Below are positions 43,023-53,770 of a stretch of 64,000 nucleotides of DNA, piece by piece (within the stretch, counting starts at the first letter, position 1; every line of letters starts with the position of its first letter). The DNA is from Symbiodinium sp. CCMP2592 (taxonomy: Eukaryota > Sar > Dinophyceae > Suessiales > Symbiodiniaceae). The stretch spans positions 156,460-220,459 of the forward strand of contig CAJNDT010005834.1 of assembly GCA_905221615.1 (NCBI GenBank), given 5' to 3'. A program made the translations under genes and the position numbers. The notes under the pieces were generated by a model. That model saw only the letters and a list, made by a program, of their open reading frames with translations, searched no databases and was not told the origin of the DNA.

Positions 43023-43121
43023 GGGAACTCCAGAAAGTTGGAATATGGTTTCATGGTAGGATACCCTATAATTTACCATAGAAGGGTTAGGATAATCATA
43101 TTCCAACTTTCTGGCTTTTAC
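43023..43121 (+). mobile_element. Palindromic element, family A
   Basis: GGGAACTCCAGAAAGTTGG ... CCAACTTTCTGGCTTTTAC. Six copies in the window: also 45202-45300, 45355-45477, 51441-51540 (inverted), 60475-60572 and 63159-63252 (inverted). Confidence 0.85.
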
Positions 43122-43570
43122 CCTATATAGATTTTAGCAGCCTGATGGACCCCTACACCATAAGCCCTAAACCCGGAAACCCCATACAGAGCCAGATACA
43201 CCCTTAAACCCCAAAGCCAGAAACCCGCACCATAAAAAACAGACTCCCAGAGCTCATTCCCTAAGGGCCCAAGTAGTCTTTATTTATATGGTTATTGGTA
43301 CCCAGAAGGCCCCAAAGTCCTAGAACAAGGAGTACTTGGACCCTTCAAAAAATTTGGATTTGGAGTATCACACTTTAACAGCTTTTTTTTGAACAAGTTT
43401 GTCCTTAAAGGATCCATTATGAAGTAAAGGTGTATGCCTTTTTCACCCTGGTTACTTAAAAGCGCACCCTAAACCCTAAACCAATTCGCTTGGTCAGGTG
43501 CTGGTGAGTTCGAGCTGGCAGTTCATCTACTGGGTCCATGGCCTTGGTTTCTGATGGCCGGGACTGGGTT

Positions 43571-43703
43571 CTTGGAGGGTCGGGGGACTTAGTAAATAGT
43601 TATTTTAGAGACTTATAAGTATCATAACCCCCATTTCGGGTCTCTATTAGGGTACTTACACGTCTACTTACTACCTAGTTACTAAGTCCCCCGACCCTCC
43701 AAG
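43571..43703. mobile_element. Palindromic element, family E-like
   Basis: CTTGGAGGGTCGGGGGACTT ... AAGTCCCCCGACCCTCCAAG, nearly perfect 20-bp arms. Confidence 0.8.
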
Positions 43704-43715
43704 TTCTTGTTAAGG

Positions 43716-43836
43716 GTCTACAGTAGAAGCCCAACAGTTGGAAACCCAACAGCCTCAATCCTTGAGAGTAATGTGTATAGGGAATCCCAGCTCTATTTGT
43801 CCTTAATCAGGTTTCCAACTTTATGGGGTTTACTGT
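43716..43836. mobile_element. Palindromic element, family G
   Basis: ACAGTAGAAGCCCAACAGTT ... TATGGGGTTTACTGTAG. A second copy at 46092-46197. Confidence 0.65.
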
Positions 43837-43911
43837 AGTTGAAGCTACCATTTTCGGGTTCCTTTAAGGGTTCTATAAGGGTTCAGGGTTTAAGGTTTAG
43901 GGTTTAGGGTC

Positions 43912-44009
43912 TTGTTAACGGGTTTAACTTAAGTTACCGTAATAAGGAAACCTTATTGTTTACTATAAATTCCTATTATGGTAACTTGAATAGAACTCAT
44001 TAATAGAAG
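43912..44009. mobile_element. Palindromic element, family L
   Basis: AACTTAAGTTACCGTAATAA ... TTATGGTAACTTGAATAG arms. Ends just before the first exon of the 44-47 kb gene. A second copy at 63713-63805. Confidence 0.7.
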
Positions 44010-44013
44010 CCAG

Positions 44014-47000
44014 GGAAATGACCGGGATCACCCAACCACTGCAGAACACTGGTGGAAAGCCCTCCTCCAGGTTGAGGAGCATCAAGAACAATGTGGATGC
44101 CAGTATATGAAGGCCTTGAAAGAAAGGGAGATTAGTGATCATTGGTCTGCATTTGTCTTTAAAGGGATCTCATAGTCTTCATTGAGAGGTAAGTAATGGC
44201 GATACAACCCCGACGAACACAACTACTGTGCCCAGGCAACCTTCCTGCTTTGCTGGCTGTCGGGGCCTGTGTTTCTGCGACGACGGTGTTCGGATGTAGA
44301 CTTCGGGTCTATAAGTCTATAATGGTTCTACCCTACTAAACTATAAGCCGCAGTTGGGTGTTAGGGTCTGTGGGTTGGGTTTTATTCGGGGTCAGGGTTC
44401 ATGGCTTAAGGTCTAGATGGGTGAAGGCAGCCATCAGTGGTACATAATGGTACCTGGGCTTGAGGGGTTTAGGGTTTTAGGGTCAGAGAAGTGGCAGGTG
44501 TTTCGCAAAGCTATTTCGGACAATTTCAGGGTGTGGCTTATTAATGTAGGGGCCTAAATAATTACTTGTACTATTTTGGGGGTTCCTGATTATAGATAAC
44601 CCTGGTCAAATATTAAGGCTCCTATACTAGCTTCCTGACGAAGACCTTCTGCTCACAGAGACGCCCAGGACCCTCCTTGCACCCCCAAATAGGGGGTATA
44701 TGGTCCCAAATAGCGGGTACTTAGGGTTTCATAGAGGGTAGATGGAGGGTCCAGGGCTGTTCAGCTTCGTGACAAGTGTGACAGAAACGGCCTGGACTCA
44801 CGGTTTCTTCACAAACCCAAAGGCTCCATGTACCTTTATAGTAGATGCTTAAGCCTTAGAGGGGTCCCTATATAGGTACTTTAAGGCCGAGGTATATACT
44901 ATATGGGTACATGGAGCTTTAGGGGATTGAGCAGGGGAAACCCCCAACTTTAAGCGTTAGAACTTTTGGCATGAGGGCAAGGATATTGGGACGCCCGCAT
45001 CGCGTCCCGCGGCACCCTCCACTCCAGCGGCAGGATCGAGGCCAGCGCCTCGACGCAAGCCAGCACCTCCTCAGCCCATCAAGCCTTCTGAGTGTTGGGG
45101 TTCCGGCGGTTTCACTGCCGAGGAGTGGGATGAGTGGATGACATCGCCTGCGCCTGAAGGAATGGGAGGAGGAATGCCACCTTGCCAAGTTGACCGCTAT
45201 AGGAAACTCCAGAAAGTTGGAATATGGTTTCAGGGTAGGATACCTTATAATTTACCATAAAGGGTTTAGGATAATCATATTCCAACTTTCTGGCTTTTAC
45301 TTTTCCGTGAACAAGGCCGGCACCCACTGGAGCTTCCGCGCCCAAGGTTCTAAAGGGAACTCCAGAAAGTTGGAATATGGATTAATGGTAGGATCCCCTA
45401 TAATTTAGGATTAAGGGTACCCTATAATTTACCTTGAAGGGGTTAGGATAATGATATTCCAACTTTCTGGCTTCTACTCTACGGGCCAGACAGGAGTGAA
45501 AGCTGCTTCTCCTGCTGCCCCGGACCTGCACAGCCTGGTGCAGGAAGCGGTTCGCGAAGCACGGTTTAGGGTTTAGGGTTTAGGGTTGGCAGCCCTTCAA
45601 AAGGAAAGCGTGACTCATGAGTTGTTGAAGGACTCCGACTTCAATTCGCCGGGTTCGGATGATGTTCGCAGCTTGTTCAGCCGCAGACGGCCGCTCATTG
45701 TTGTGGCTGCCTCCTCTTGGTTTTCCGGAGAGCCTCGTATCCCTTAATCATGGAATATACCCTAAATTATAGTAGGATCCCTGATATGATTCAAGTAGTA
45801 TTCCTTAATTAAGGGATATTATTGGAGTCTCTGGGTTTCCTTACTATGGTTATTGCAGGATTTGTATCATCAACTGTGGTCGGTCGCATAACCGTTTAAC
45901 CCTGAACACCCCGATGCCTTCGCTACTAACTCTAAGCCCTAAGCACTAGACCCTAGGACTGCGCCAAAATGGACCAATCCTTGAACTGTAACAAGTACAT
46001 AACTTAACCTTGGAGCTCCGGTTACCTAAATAGCAGGTTGCTGCGGTCTATGACTATGAGAGTCTATAATATGTAGTAAACCGTAAACCGCATAAAGCTG
46101 GAAACCGGATTAAGGCCAAATAGTGATGGGATTCCCTATACCGTACTTTTACGGATTGAGGCTATTGGGTTTCCAAATTTTGGGCTTCTACTGTATGTAG
46201 CTAGTAACCCACTACTTAGGTAACTGGAGCTGTTGGGCAAGCTCAACTTGGAGGATCATGGGACTTAGTAAGTGGGGTTGGGTTATAAGTATTTATAAGT
46301 ATAGTTACCTCAATTATCATCCTAGTTACTAAGTCCCATGAACCTTTAAGAACTTGAACACATCCAGCCCGGAAGCTGGGTTCTGAGCGTCCTGGCGGGC
46401 TCCGGTTGCAGACGTTTGGGGACTTGGAGCTTTCATTCCCTAAGAGCTTCGATCCCACCGACGACCTGAAACTCGGTTGAGTGTTTAGGGTTTAGGGTTT
46501 AGGGTTTAGGGTTTATGGATTCGAGTAGGTGTTCGATGAATTAAGGGATTAGCAGGACAAATGGGAGGTAAGAACGCCCAAGTTGGGATCTGACTTGCAA
46601 GCGTGCTACCGGGATAAGCGGAATGCTCGTTTCCCCTCCATGCCAGCCTGACATCGGACCTCTAATCATGAACCTTTGAGGCAGAGATGTGCGAACATGC
46701 CGTCGCGTACGCGTGCCATCTGGCACGGCGACAGTTCTTGTATTTGATGAGATTTTCTCACTCCGTTCCCGGCAAGTTCGCTGCGCTGGTGAGCGACACC
46801 ACGTCGGTCAGGCAAAGCTGCTTGGACCAGTTGTCCTCGTGGTGGAAGTGCCTGGAAGCAGCAGCAGCTTGGGTTAAAGCGGTTAGTTTAGGAGTTCCGA
46901 TGCATTGCTTGGGCACAGACGTTTGGCCGACCTACTAGGTCCTCCGATCCTCCCAAAACCCTCAGCCCTAAACCCCGAAATCCTAAACCCCTGCATCCCT

Positions 47001-47192
47001 AAGCCCCTAAACCTTAAACCCCTAAATCCCAAATTGCCCAGACCCCTAAGCCCTAAACCCCGAATCCCTATAGATCTCTTTAAAGGAACCCTACATATAT
47101 AAACCCTAAACCTTAAACCCCTAAATCCCAAATTCCCTAGACCCCCTAAACCCTAAACCCCCAAATCCCTATAGACCTTTTGAAAGGAACCC

Positions 47193-47228
<36 letters not shown>

Positions 47229-47390
47229 CTAAACCTTAAACCCCTAAAGCCCAAATTCCCTAGACCCCCTAAACCCTAATCCCCCAAATCCCTATAGATC
47301 TCTTTAATGGAACCCTAAACCCTCAACTGCCAGTAACTTCATCCCGCCGCAGGGTTTTCCCGGTGCTCATGGAGTATGAGGCCCCCCGGG
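44014..47390 (+). CDS. Host gene of 11 exons with introner introns
   Basis: Exons that join in one frame: 44014-44154 (TTAEHWWKALLQVEEHQEQ), 44489-44530 (WQVFRKAISDNFR), 44961-45188 (IGTPASRPAAPSTP ... GFTAEEWDEWMTSP), 45316-45346 (AGTHWSFRAQ), 45492-45563 (APDLHSLVQEAVREA), 45609-45736 (SDFNSPGSDDVRSLFSRRRP), 46351-46379, 46412-46475 (FGDLELSFPKSFDPTDDLKL), 46685-46872 (RQFLYLMRFSHSVPGKFAAL), 46919-46938 and 47353-47390 (VFPVLMEYEAPRGPG). Donors are GT, acceptors AG. Only the last donor is unclear (possibly GA). Introns contain families M, B, A, A, then D plus G plus E. Two introns would be very short (45 and 32 nt). Protein unrecognised, with a Pro-rich low-complexity segment. Start and end are missing. 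Confidence 0.55.
44549..44626. mobile_element. Palindromic element, family M (in intron)
   Basis: TAATGTAGGGGCCTAAATAA start with an AGGCTCCTATA end. Relatives at 33546-33655, 37420-37607, 41353-41455, 50583-50681 and 53521-53630. Confidence 0.55.
44818..44920. mobile_element. Palindromic element, family B (in intron)
   Basis: CCAAAGGCTCCATGTACC ... GGTACATGGAGCTTT, inside the inferred intron 44531-44960. Confidence 0.8.
45202..45300 (+). mobile_element. Family A introner in intron 45189-45315
   Basis: The palindrome makes up about 80 percent of the inferred intron. The donor GTTGAC lies 13 bp before it and the acceptor AACAAG 15 bp after it. Exon frame is kept (phase 0). Confidence 0.75.
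45355..45477 (+). mobile_element. Family A introner in intron 45347-45491
   Basis: A second copy of the same family only 31 coding bases after the first intron. The centre carries a short internal duplication (CCCTATAATTTA twice). Donor AAG|GTTCTAAAG, acceptor CAGACAG|G. Confidence 0.75.
45564..45608 (+). repeat. Telomere-like heptamers as a possible 45-nt intron
   Basis: GTTTAGGG repeated about three times, then CAAAAGGAAAG, between two coding stretches whose phases match only if this segment is removed. Confidence 0.4.
45736..46350. mobile_element. Intron built from D, H, G and E elements
   Basis: Family D (45736-45836) starts at the donor GTATCCC. It is followed by a partial H arm (45837-45881), CCCTAAA words, a G element (46092-46197) and an E element (46248-46350) whose last bases CTTTAAG form the acceptor. 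Confidence 0.6.
46483..46514. repeat. Interstitial telomere-like array
   Basis: Four perfect TTTAGGG units in a row, inside the inferred intron 46476-46684. Confidence 0.9.
47193..47226. repeat. TA microsatellite
   Basis: Pure TA run between two near-identical CCCTAAA-rich stretches, which are themselves a tandem duplication (about 47036-47300). Confidence 0.9.
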
Positions 47391-47408
47391 GGCCAGGAAA
47401 GCCCCTAT

Positions 47409-47544
47409 AAGGCTCCATGTACCCATATGGTATATACCTAGGCCTTAAAGTATCTATATAACCTTAAACCCTCTAAACCCGAAACCCCTAAACCCTAAAT
47501 CCCTTTAAGGCTTAAGAATCTACCATAAAGGTACATGGAGCCTT
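47409..47544. mobile_element. Family B element with telomere-like insert
   Basis: Normal B arms, but the centre is expanded by about 45 bp of CCCTAAA-like sequence (47460-47508). Confidence 0.7.
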
Positions 47545-48750
47545 TGGGAGCCAGCGATCCCACTATCCTCTAATTCCGGAATATAGCTTCTAGGGTTTCT
47601 TAAGGGGTTCCTTAAAAGGGATCTCTAGGGGTTCTATAAGGGAACTAAGGAAGGTAGCTTAGATTATGGTAGGATCCCTTATTAAATCTGACTGTGGTCC
47701 TTAATTGAAGCCTCCCGGGCCCCAGGAAGGCTTGAGAGGAAGACTTCCGCGGATCTCGGGCTTGAGGGGGTGTAGGGTCTTGGGGTTGAGGGTTTGGGGT
47801 GTAGGTTTTAGGGTTGAGGGTCCAGGGTGTAGGGGGTTGAGGGTCTAGGGTGTAGGGTTTGGGGTTGAGGGTCTAGGGGGCTCAGGGTTTGGGGCCTTTA
47901 GGGTTTTGGGTCTGGGGTTTTGGGTTAAGGGCTTCGAGGGGTGTAGGGTAGAAGACGACTGAAGCGGATCTCGGCTTTCCTCAGGGACTAAGACTAGGTA
48001 GGGCTTTGGGACATTTTACAATTTCCCTTATTGGGCTTAAGAGGATCTTGTTTGCTAATATTTTTCAAAGGCTTTAAAAGCCCTACCTAGAAGAGTTTGT
48101 TTCCTAGGGTTGAAGGTCCGAGGTGCTGACTTTCAGGATGCCATTTCTCACTGGACCGCTGGGTGCAATTCTGGTTTAGGGGGTTAGGGTTTTTAGGGGT
48201 TTAGGTTTTAGGGGTTTTAGGGTTTTGGGGGGTTTAGGTTTTGGGGGTTTAGGGTTTTTGGGGGTTTAGGTTTTAGGGGTTTTAGGGTTTTTGGGGGTTT
48301 AGGGTTTTGCAGGGTTTAGGGTTGTTAGTGTAGGAATTCTGCAAGCTCAGCTACTTGAAGGACTGTGGGACGTAGTCGCTGGGGCTATAAACAAGGTAGC
48401 CGTGACTTACAGCGACTTATAACTTATAACCCAATGAAGCTACTTCGCTGACTATGTCCCATGATCCTCCAAGTACCCAAAAAGAAGGGTTCCAAATTAT
48501 AAAAGCCCGATATACACAGTATATACTTATGTAGAGGGGTTCCAGTCTAGGAGCTTGAAGATATGTAGATACGTGGATCCTTATATATACCCTAACCCCT
48601 AAGCTTTATGGTACCCTGATAGAACCAGTACCCCTGTAGAAACCCTCAAGAGACTCGTATATATACATATCTATATATATATATATATATAAACATCTAA
48701 ACCCTAAACCAAAAAGATTCCCTTACCGGTCTGTGCATCTGGAGTGAGAG
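47545..48750. other. TTTAGGG-rich DNA and palindromes
   Basis: Dense TTTAGGG/TTTTGGGG words at 47760-47950 and 48175-48320, an element with GTAGGGCTTT ... AAAAGCCCTAC ends (48000-48090), and an E element (48353-48474). Confidence 0.55.
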
Positions 48751-48945
48751 GCACGGAATGTTGAAGCTTTTCTGGATGAGCTTCTCGGGGCCAGTGGCCA
48801 GACAGACAGGCCACTGCGCAAGCTAGTTGTTGCAAGTTCTTGCGGCGGCAGTGGCCTGCCCCATTACGTGCTGGAGCTCATGACGCAGGGTCAGAGTACA
48901 TATGTGGTCGGGTCAGAGTATTTGGCAGAAGCCGGGCGCAATTAA
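48751..48945 (+). CDS. Exon-like stretch
   Basis: 64 codons plus TAA after a GAGTGAGAG acceptor: ARNVEAFLDELLGASGQTDR, then LRKLVVASSCGGSGLPHYVL. A donor after ACGCAGG (48890) is possible. Protein-like throughout, unknown family. Confidence 0.35.
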   Translation, partial: ARNVEAFLDELLGASGQTDRPLRKLVVASSCGGSGLPHYVLELMTQGQSTYVVGSEYLAEAGRN

Positions 48946-49229
48946 CAAAGAAACGACCACTCTGTACGATGAGAGCCGTAATCCGATGATTGTCGGCCGA
49001 AGCCCCATACACAAATTTCGTGCAATTCAAAGACCGGGAGCCCCAAACCCCATAATGCCGCAATTCTAAGGGTCCATATAGTTTAATACTTAGGCCTTGA
49101 ATTAATGTAGGCCATATATTGGTACTTAAAGGCCGAAGTATATATACTAGAAGGGTCGTTTAACCCTCAACGCCTGAACCCCCAAAACCCTAAACCCAAA
49201 CTCCTATACACCCTAAAACCCTAAACCTC

Positions 49230-49545
49230 TCAAAGAACCCTATAGATCCCATAAAGGATCCCTTAAAGGAGCCCTAAATCCACCTTGAAGGAACCGTGAA
49301 GCACCCTAACTCCCCCTTGAAGGAACCCCTAAAGGAATTTAAAGGAACCCTAAGTCTCCCCCTCAAAGGGAGCCCTAACTCCCCCGTAAAGGAACCCTTA
49401 AAGTAACCCCAAACCCCCCCTTAAAGGAACCTTAACTCTCGCCCTTAAAGGAACCTTAAAAGGAACCCTAACTCCCCTTTTAAAAGGAACCCTAACTCCC
49501 CCTTAAAGGGAAGCCTAACTCTCCCCTTAAAGGGAACCCTAACCC
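49230..49545. repeat. Degenerate AAAGGAACCCTAACTCCCC tandem repeat
   Basis: More than ten units of about 19-30 bp with variable spacing, read as CCTTAAAGGAACCCTAACTC and variants. Confidence 0.75.
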
Positions 49546-50423
49546 CGTGAAGGCTGCGGGTGGTTTTACTGTGGTGGGCCGCCTCCGGAGTTCCATTCGG
49601 AGGAGCACCGCATGGCCGTGAGCCCGGAGAGGGCTTAGGGGTTTAGGGCTCCGTTAAGGGATCTACCTACAGGATTCTTTAGGGAGGGTAGAGGGGTTTT
49701 GGATGAAAGCTTCCTCACAAAGATTGATACGGATTTGGGGGGTGTAGGGGTTTAGGGTTTTAGGGCTCCTTTAAGGGATCTACAGGGTTCTGTAAGGATG
49801 CCGTTATGGGCTCCTGCAGAAGATCTATAGGGATTTAGGGGTGTAGGGTAAGGGTCTAAAGGGTTCTTTACGGTTCCAGTATGGGTTCCTTAAAAACATC
49901 TCTAGAGGTTTAGGGGTTTAGGGTTTAAGATATGGGGTTGAAGGTTTATTTGGCTTTGCCGGTTAGGGTTTAAGGTATGGGGTTTCAGGTATGGTATTTA
50001 GCTTTTCCGTTGAGGGCTTAAGGTATTGGGTTTAAGGTTTAGTATTTGGCTTTGCCGTTGTTTTAGGGCTTGAATTTCAGGTCTAGGGTTTAATGTGTGT
50101 TTGAGGTTTAGGGTTTACCTGTAGCCGAAGAAGCCCTACCTCCTTGCGGCTCCTTGTTATGGTTTGGTTTAGGGTTCAGGGTTTACGGTTTAGGGCTATA
50201 TTATATACGTATATACTTCACGAGGCATGTTTTTGGGGCTACAGGTAGCGTTAAACCTACTGGATGTGCTCATTCGCAGGCTTGGCGTGGAAGATCTTTG
50301 GTATTTTTTCAGGGGTTTGGAGTTCAAGTCACCTGCGCTGAGGTTTTTTATTGGGTGCTGGATGTGGGTTTTGTGTGGTTTCTGCTGGGTTCTGAAGTGG
50401 AGCAGCTTCGTAACTTTTCCCTG

Positions 50424-50502
50424 GCACTCCAAGTATACAAATAGTACCTACTTTGGGGCCTATAGGGTCTCTAAATACCTACTTTGGGCTATTTGGAGCC
50501 CC
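50424..50502. mobile_element. Palindromic element, family C
   Basis: GCACTCCAAGTATACAAATA ... GGGCTATTTGGAGCCCC. Confidence 0.7.
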
Positions 50503-51440
50503 TGAGTTCCTGAGCGCCCCAAACTAGGCAACATATATAGTGACCCCACACCTATAACAGACTCCTATGCTGCATACAATAATAGGGCCTGACTAAAGTT
50601 ACCAATACTGTTATTTTGCCAGGCTCCTTCTTACAGTACAATATACCTCGAAACCCTATTCTAATTCTTAAGGCCCCAATGGAACCGGCCCGCAAGGTGT
50701 CCTATGCACTCATATCCCTAAGGCTCTAAGGGCTCAGATTCCTAAGGCTCTACGGATTCAGACTTTGCGGCTCTTGGGCCCAAAGACCGTACCGGAGAAG
50801 GCTCTACCTTACTACGATATGGTAGGCTAGTCGTCGTAGAAAAGTTTAACCTGTCGTTACTGAAATTACTTTCCATAGCGCTAGTGGGCAAGTGCAGATC
50901 CTCGGAGGGTTCTAGTGAGGGGCTTCTCGCCCTGGTCATCTGAGGCTCGTGCTTTGTTGAAGAGGTAGGGTCAATAAGCAGTTGTAAAGGAATCTTATTC
51001 TGGTCTCTGATAGGGTCCGGTTTCGGTTTGTTGAAAAAAATTGGCATGAGAAAGACTTCAAGTATGTGGGCCGTAAGAAAGACCCTCCAATCGCTAAGTG
51101 GGAGTGCAGGAGTTAACCGCCCATGTTGAACTGTAGAAACTCTACACCTGACATGGCTGAGACCCTGTATATGAGTAGTTCTCTAAATTAGGGTCCCGTC
51201 TTGGGTGGTTCTCAAATTAGAGCCCCTTCTTAGGTTCCCGAAATGGTACGGCACCCTCTAGAAAAAGTAGACTTGATTTAGAGAACCACCTACATCCTGA
51301 AGGGCCAAGCCCTCATCAGTTGTTCTACATTTATATGCCGTTTGCCTCGACGCTCCAACTGTATGTCTTTGTAGCCCCTAGTGATTAATCTAGTAGTTTC
51401 CATGAGGACTAAGAGACATCCGTAAAGCCCTAAACTAGAA

Positions 51441-51540
51441 GCCAGAAAGTTGGAGCATCATTATCCTCATTCCCTGAAGGTAAAGTAGAGGAAATCCTAG
51501 CACTAATCATCCTAAACTCATGTTCCAACTTTCTGGGGTT
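51441..51540 (-). mobile_element. Palindromic element, family A, inverted
   Basis: GCCAGAAAGTTGGAGCATC ... TGTTCCAACTTTCTGGGGTT. More diverged than the other five copies. Confidence 0.75.
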
Positions 51541-51927
51541 CACTATACTACTGCCTCAATCCCGACTCCTCGAAACCCACAAGCCACCAAGGTGCGCGGG
51601 CTACCTTGTTTGCGCCGGTTTACTCGTGCTCTGGCTAGTTTTAGGCCGGGGCGTGCACTCACCATGCTCTGACGTGCAGAGTGGCTCCAGGGCTTGAAGC
51701 TGAAAACCCCAAACTCCCAACTCTAATCCCACAGACCCTAATCCTGAACTCCTATCCCGGCCGAGCTTTGGTTTGGCAAGAAGCCAAGCGTGCAATACCG
51801 GCAACACACCCAAGTACTTACTTCTAGAACCTGAGCAACACCCTACTTATCAAGCGGTAGTCTGCCGAATTCCTACTCCGCAGACCCTAAAGCCAAAACC
51901 TGAACCCTAAACCCAAGCGTCTTGCAG

Positions 51928-51998
51928 CTGGGACCGGCGCTGCCGGTGTTGGAGCTTGGTGCATCGCGGCCTCCAACGTCCGGGTCCTGAATTTCTGT
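51928..51998 (+). CDS. Exon-like stretch
   Basis: From a CTTGCAG acceptor: GTGAAGVGAWCIAASNVRVL, to a GTGGTT donor at 51999. Phase 1 in, phase 0 out. A further patch follows at 52136 (MAPESKKLTKWRRMEGGTKR). Gene unknown. Confidence 0.3.
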
Positions 51999-52839
51999 GT
52001 GGTTTAGAGATATATGCTTCAGGGGTCTAGGGATTGGGGTTTCAGGTTGAGAGTTTCGGGTTTGGGTTTCGTTCAGGGTTTTGGGGTTGAGGCCATCAGG
52101 TTTCGGGCTCATGGGGCACTGAATATAGCTGTGCAATGGCACCAGAATCAAAGAAGCTCACGAAGTGGCGAAGGATGGAGGGCGGCACGAAACGACACCC
52201 AAGCCCCAAGTTGTACGTGGCCCCTAAAACCCTGAGGTTTGAATTCAGACCCCAAAGCCATAAACCCCCTAGCGAAGCTCAGGGTGCAGTAGTTTCTGTG
52301 TGTTTGGTGTTTTTGTTCTTTTAATTTGTCTTTGGCTTTATATCTTTATGGACTGTAGGAGTTTCCAGACATTCGACATTGGCCTGCTGCCTCGTCAGAG
52401 CCTTTGTCATGATACCGTGTAGAAGCATTAGTAATTAGAGCTACAAGCGAAGGCCCAAACACTGCATACTCTAGACGCCAGCCGTCCATGTCTTCGGCTT
52501 GCAGGCTAGGTGTCATATTGGGTTCTTGTACTGCACTTCAGTCACACTAGCTTAGGTCACACGTTGCATTTCCCTAGGCCGAAACTTTTTAACTAAGTTG
52601 TACTGTCCTCCCTGGCCGCCGGACGCCATCAGTTGACAAGAAGGAGCTTCAACACAGTCTGATAGACTGCTCCACGAAGCGAGCAATGCAAACGAAGGCA
52701 AAGTTTTCGGGTGAGCGCATAGAGCGAACCTCAAACATGCCCTCTCTAGTGGTTCTTCGGACAAAGTCAAGGCACATGGGTAACAACAGCAGTGCCGATG
52801 ATAGATCCGAATACAAACAGCAGTAGCATTCGTCAGACA

Positions 52840-53022
52840 TCCTCTTCTAGGCGATCATCATCATCAACAGCTGCACGGCCATCACCATCAGCCAGATCAT
52901 CATCACCTCCATCATCAGTCGCAGCAGAATCAGCATCGGCAGCATCCTCACCGTCAGCAACACCGCCATGTTCATAATGATGGAGATGATCATGATCATG
53001 ACCATCGTTATCATCATCATCG

Positions 53023-53053
<31 letters not shown>

Positions 53054-53165
53054 GTTTCTCATCGTCGTCGGCTTCCTCCTCGTCCCCCTCGTCGTCATAA
53101 TCATCATCATGGTCATCCTCATCATCCTCCTTGCTATCCTCCTCATCATGCTTAGCTTTGCTTAG
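52840..53165. repeat. ATC/GAT trinucleotide repeat tract
   Basis: Long imperfect TCA/TCC/CAT triplets, densest at 52985-53060. Open frames on both strands (poly-Asp, poly-Ser, poly-Met/Ile) follow from the triplet repeat and are not supported as genes. Confidence 0.85.
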
Positions 53166-53285
53166 CATTGTCCTCATCGTTACGCTTTCTCGCCGGCATG
53201 AACATATCAGTTATCATGCCAAGAGCGATCCTTGAAGCTTAAACCTAAAGCATGCCGAGGCCCTCAGGCTGCATCCTCAACCAGA

Positions 53286-53399
53286 ACCCCGGGAGGATCT
53301 GGAAAGTAGATCCCGTAGTGTGGGGCCCTATACTACTAAGGGTACTTTATAGGAGCCCCCCTTCAGGGATCTACTTTTTGGATCCTCCTGGGGGTCTGG
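53286..53399. mobile_element. Palindromic element, family J
   Basis: ACCCCGGGAGGATCTGGAAA ... TTTTTGGATCCTCCTGGGGGT, the best-preserved copy. Confidence 0.8.
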
Positions 53400-53693
53400 G
53401 TAGCCTTAACCCAACAAGAAGGGCAAAGCCCGAAGACACAAGACTGCCTGAAAGCCATCACCCAAGGCAACCTCGAAACAAGTGTTGCCCCTGATAAAAC
53501 CACACTGAGAGCAAGATGAACAATGTAATATGGAGGCCGAAATAATTACAAATTCTATTTTGGAGGTTCCTTATCCTGATTTTAGTATAAGAATATACCC
53601 AAACCCTGTTCTACTCAGAGCATTAACCTCGCCGTAACAAACGAAATCGTAAGATTTACCATCATATGCATCATAAGAGACCTCGAAGACTAG

Positions 53694-53770
53694 GCCTGGG
53701 GGCTGCTAGTGTCGACCTTCCTCATGGGACACGGTCTCGTAGCGGCGTGTGGCCTCAGCTTGATCCGAGG
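53694..53770 (+). CDS. Exon-like stretch with GTGAGT donor
   Basis: From an ACTAG acceptor: LGAASVDLPHGTRSRSGVWP, then QLDPR, to a strong AGG|GTGAGT donor. Phase 1 in, phase 0 out. Unknown gene. Confidence 0.4.

Larger units (their letters stand above)
42420..43910. other. Cluster of palindromic elements
   Basis: Family I (42767-42862), A (43023-43121), E-like (43571-43703) and G (43716-43836), with CCCTAAA words between. A short + strand patch at about 43503-43556 (VLVSSSWQFIYWVHGLGF) may be an exon. Confidence 0.5.
48950..51927. other. Repeats, no firm gene
   Basis: A long run of degenerate AAAGGAACCCTAA units (49200-49550), TTTAGGG DNA to 50190, then C (50424-50502), M (50583-50681) and A (51441-51540) elements. 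Confidence 0.5.

Noticed and set aside
46483..46514. Chromosome end or telomere
   Set aside because: Only four perfect units within a gene intron; the surrounding repeats are degenerate and of mixed orientation.
52833..53177. Minus-strand 114-codon poly-Asp protein and overlapping poly-Ser and Met/Ile frames
   Set aside because: All arise from one ATC/GAT triplet repeat open in several frames.
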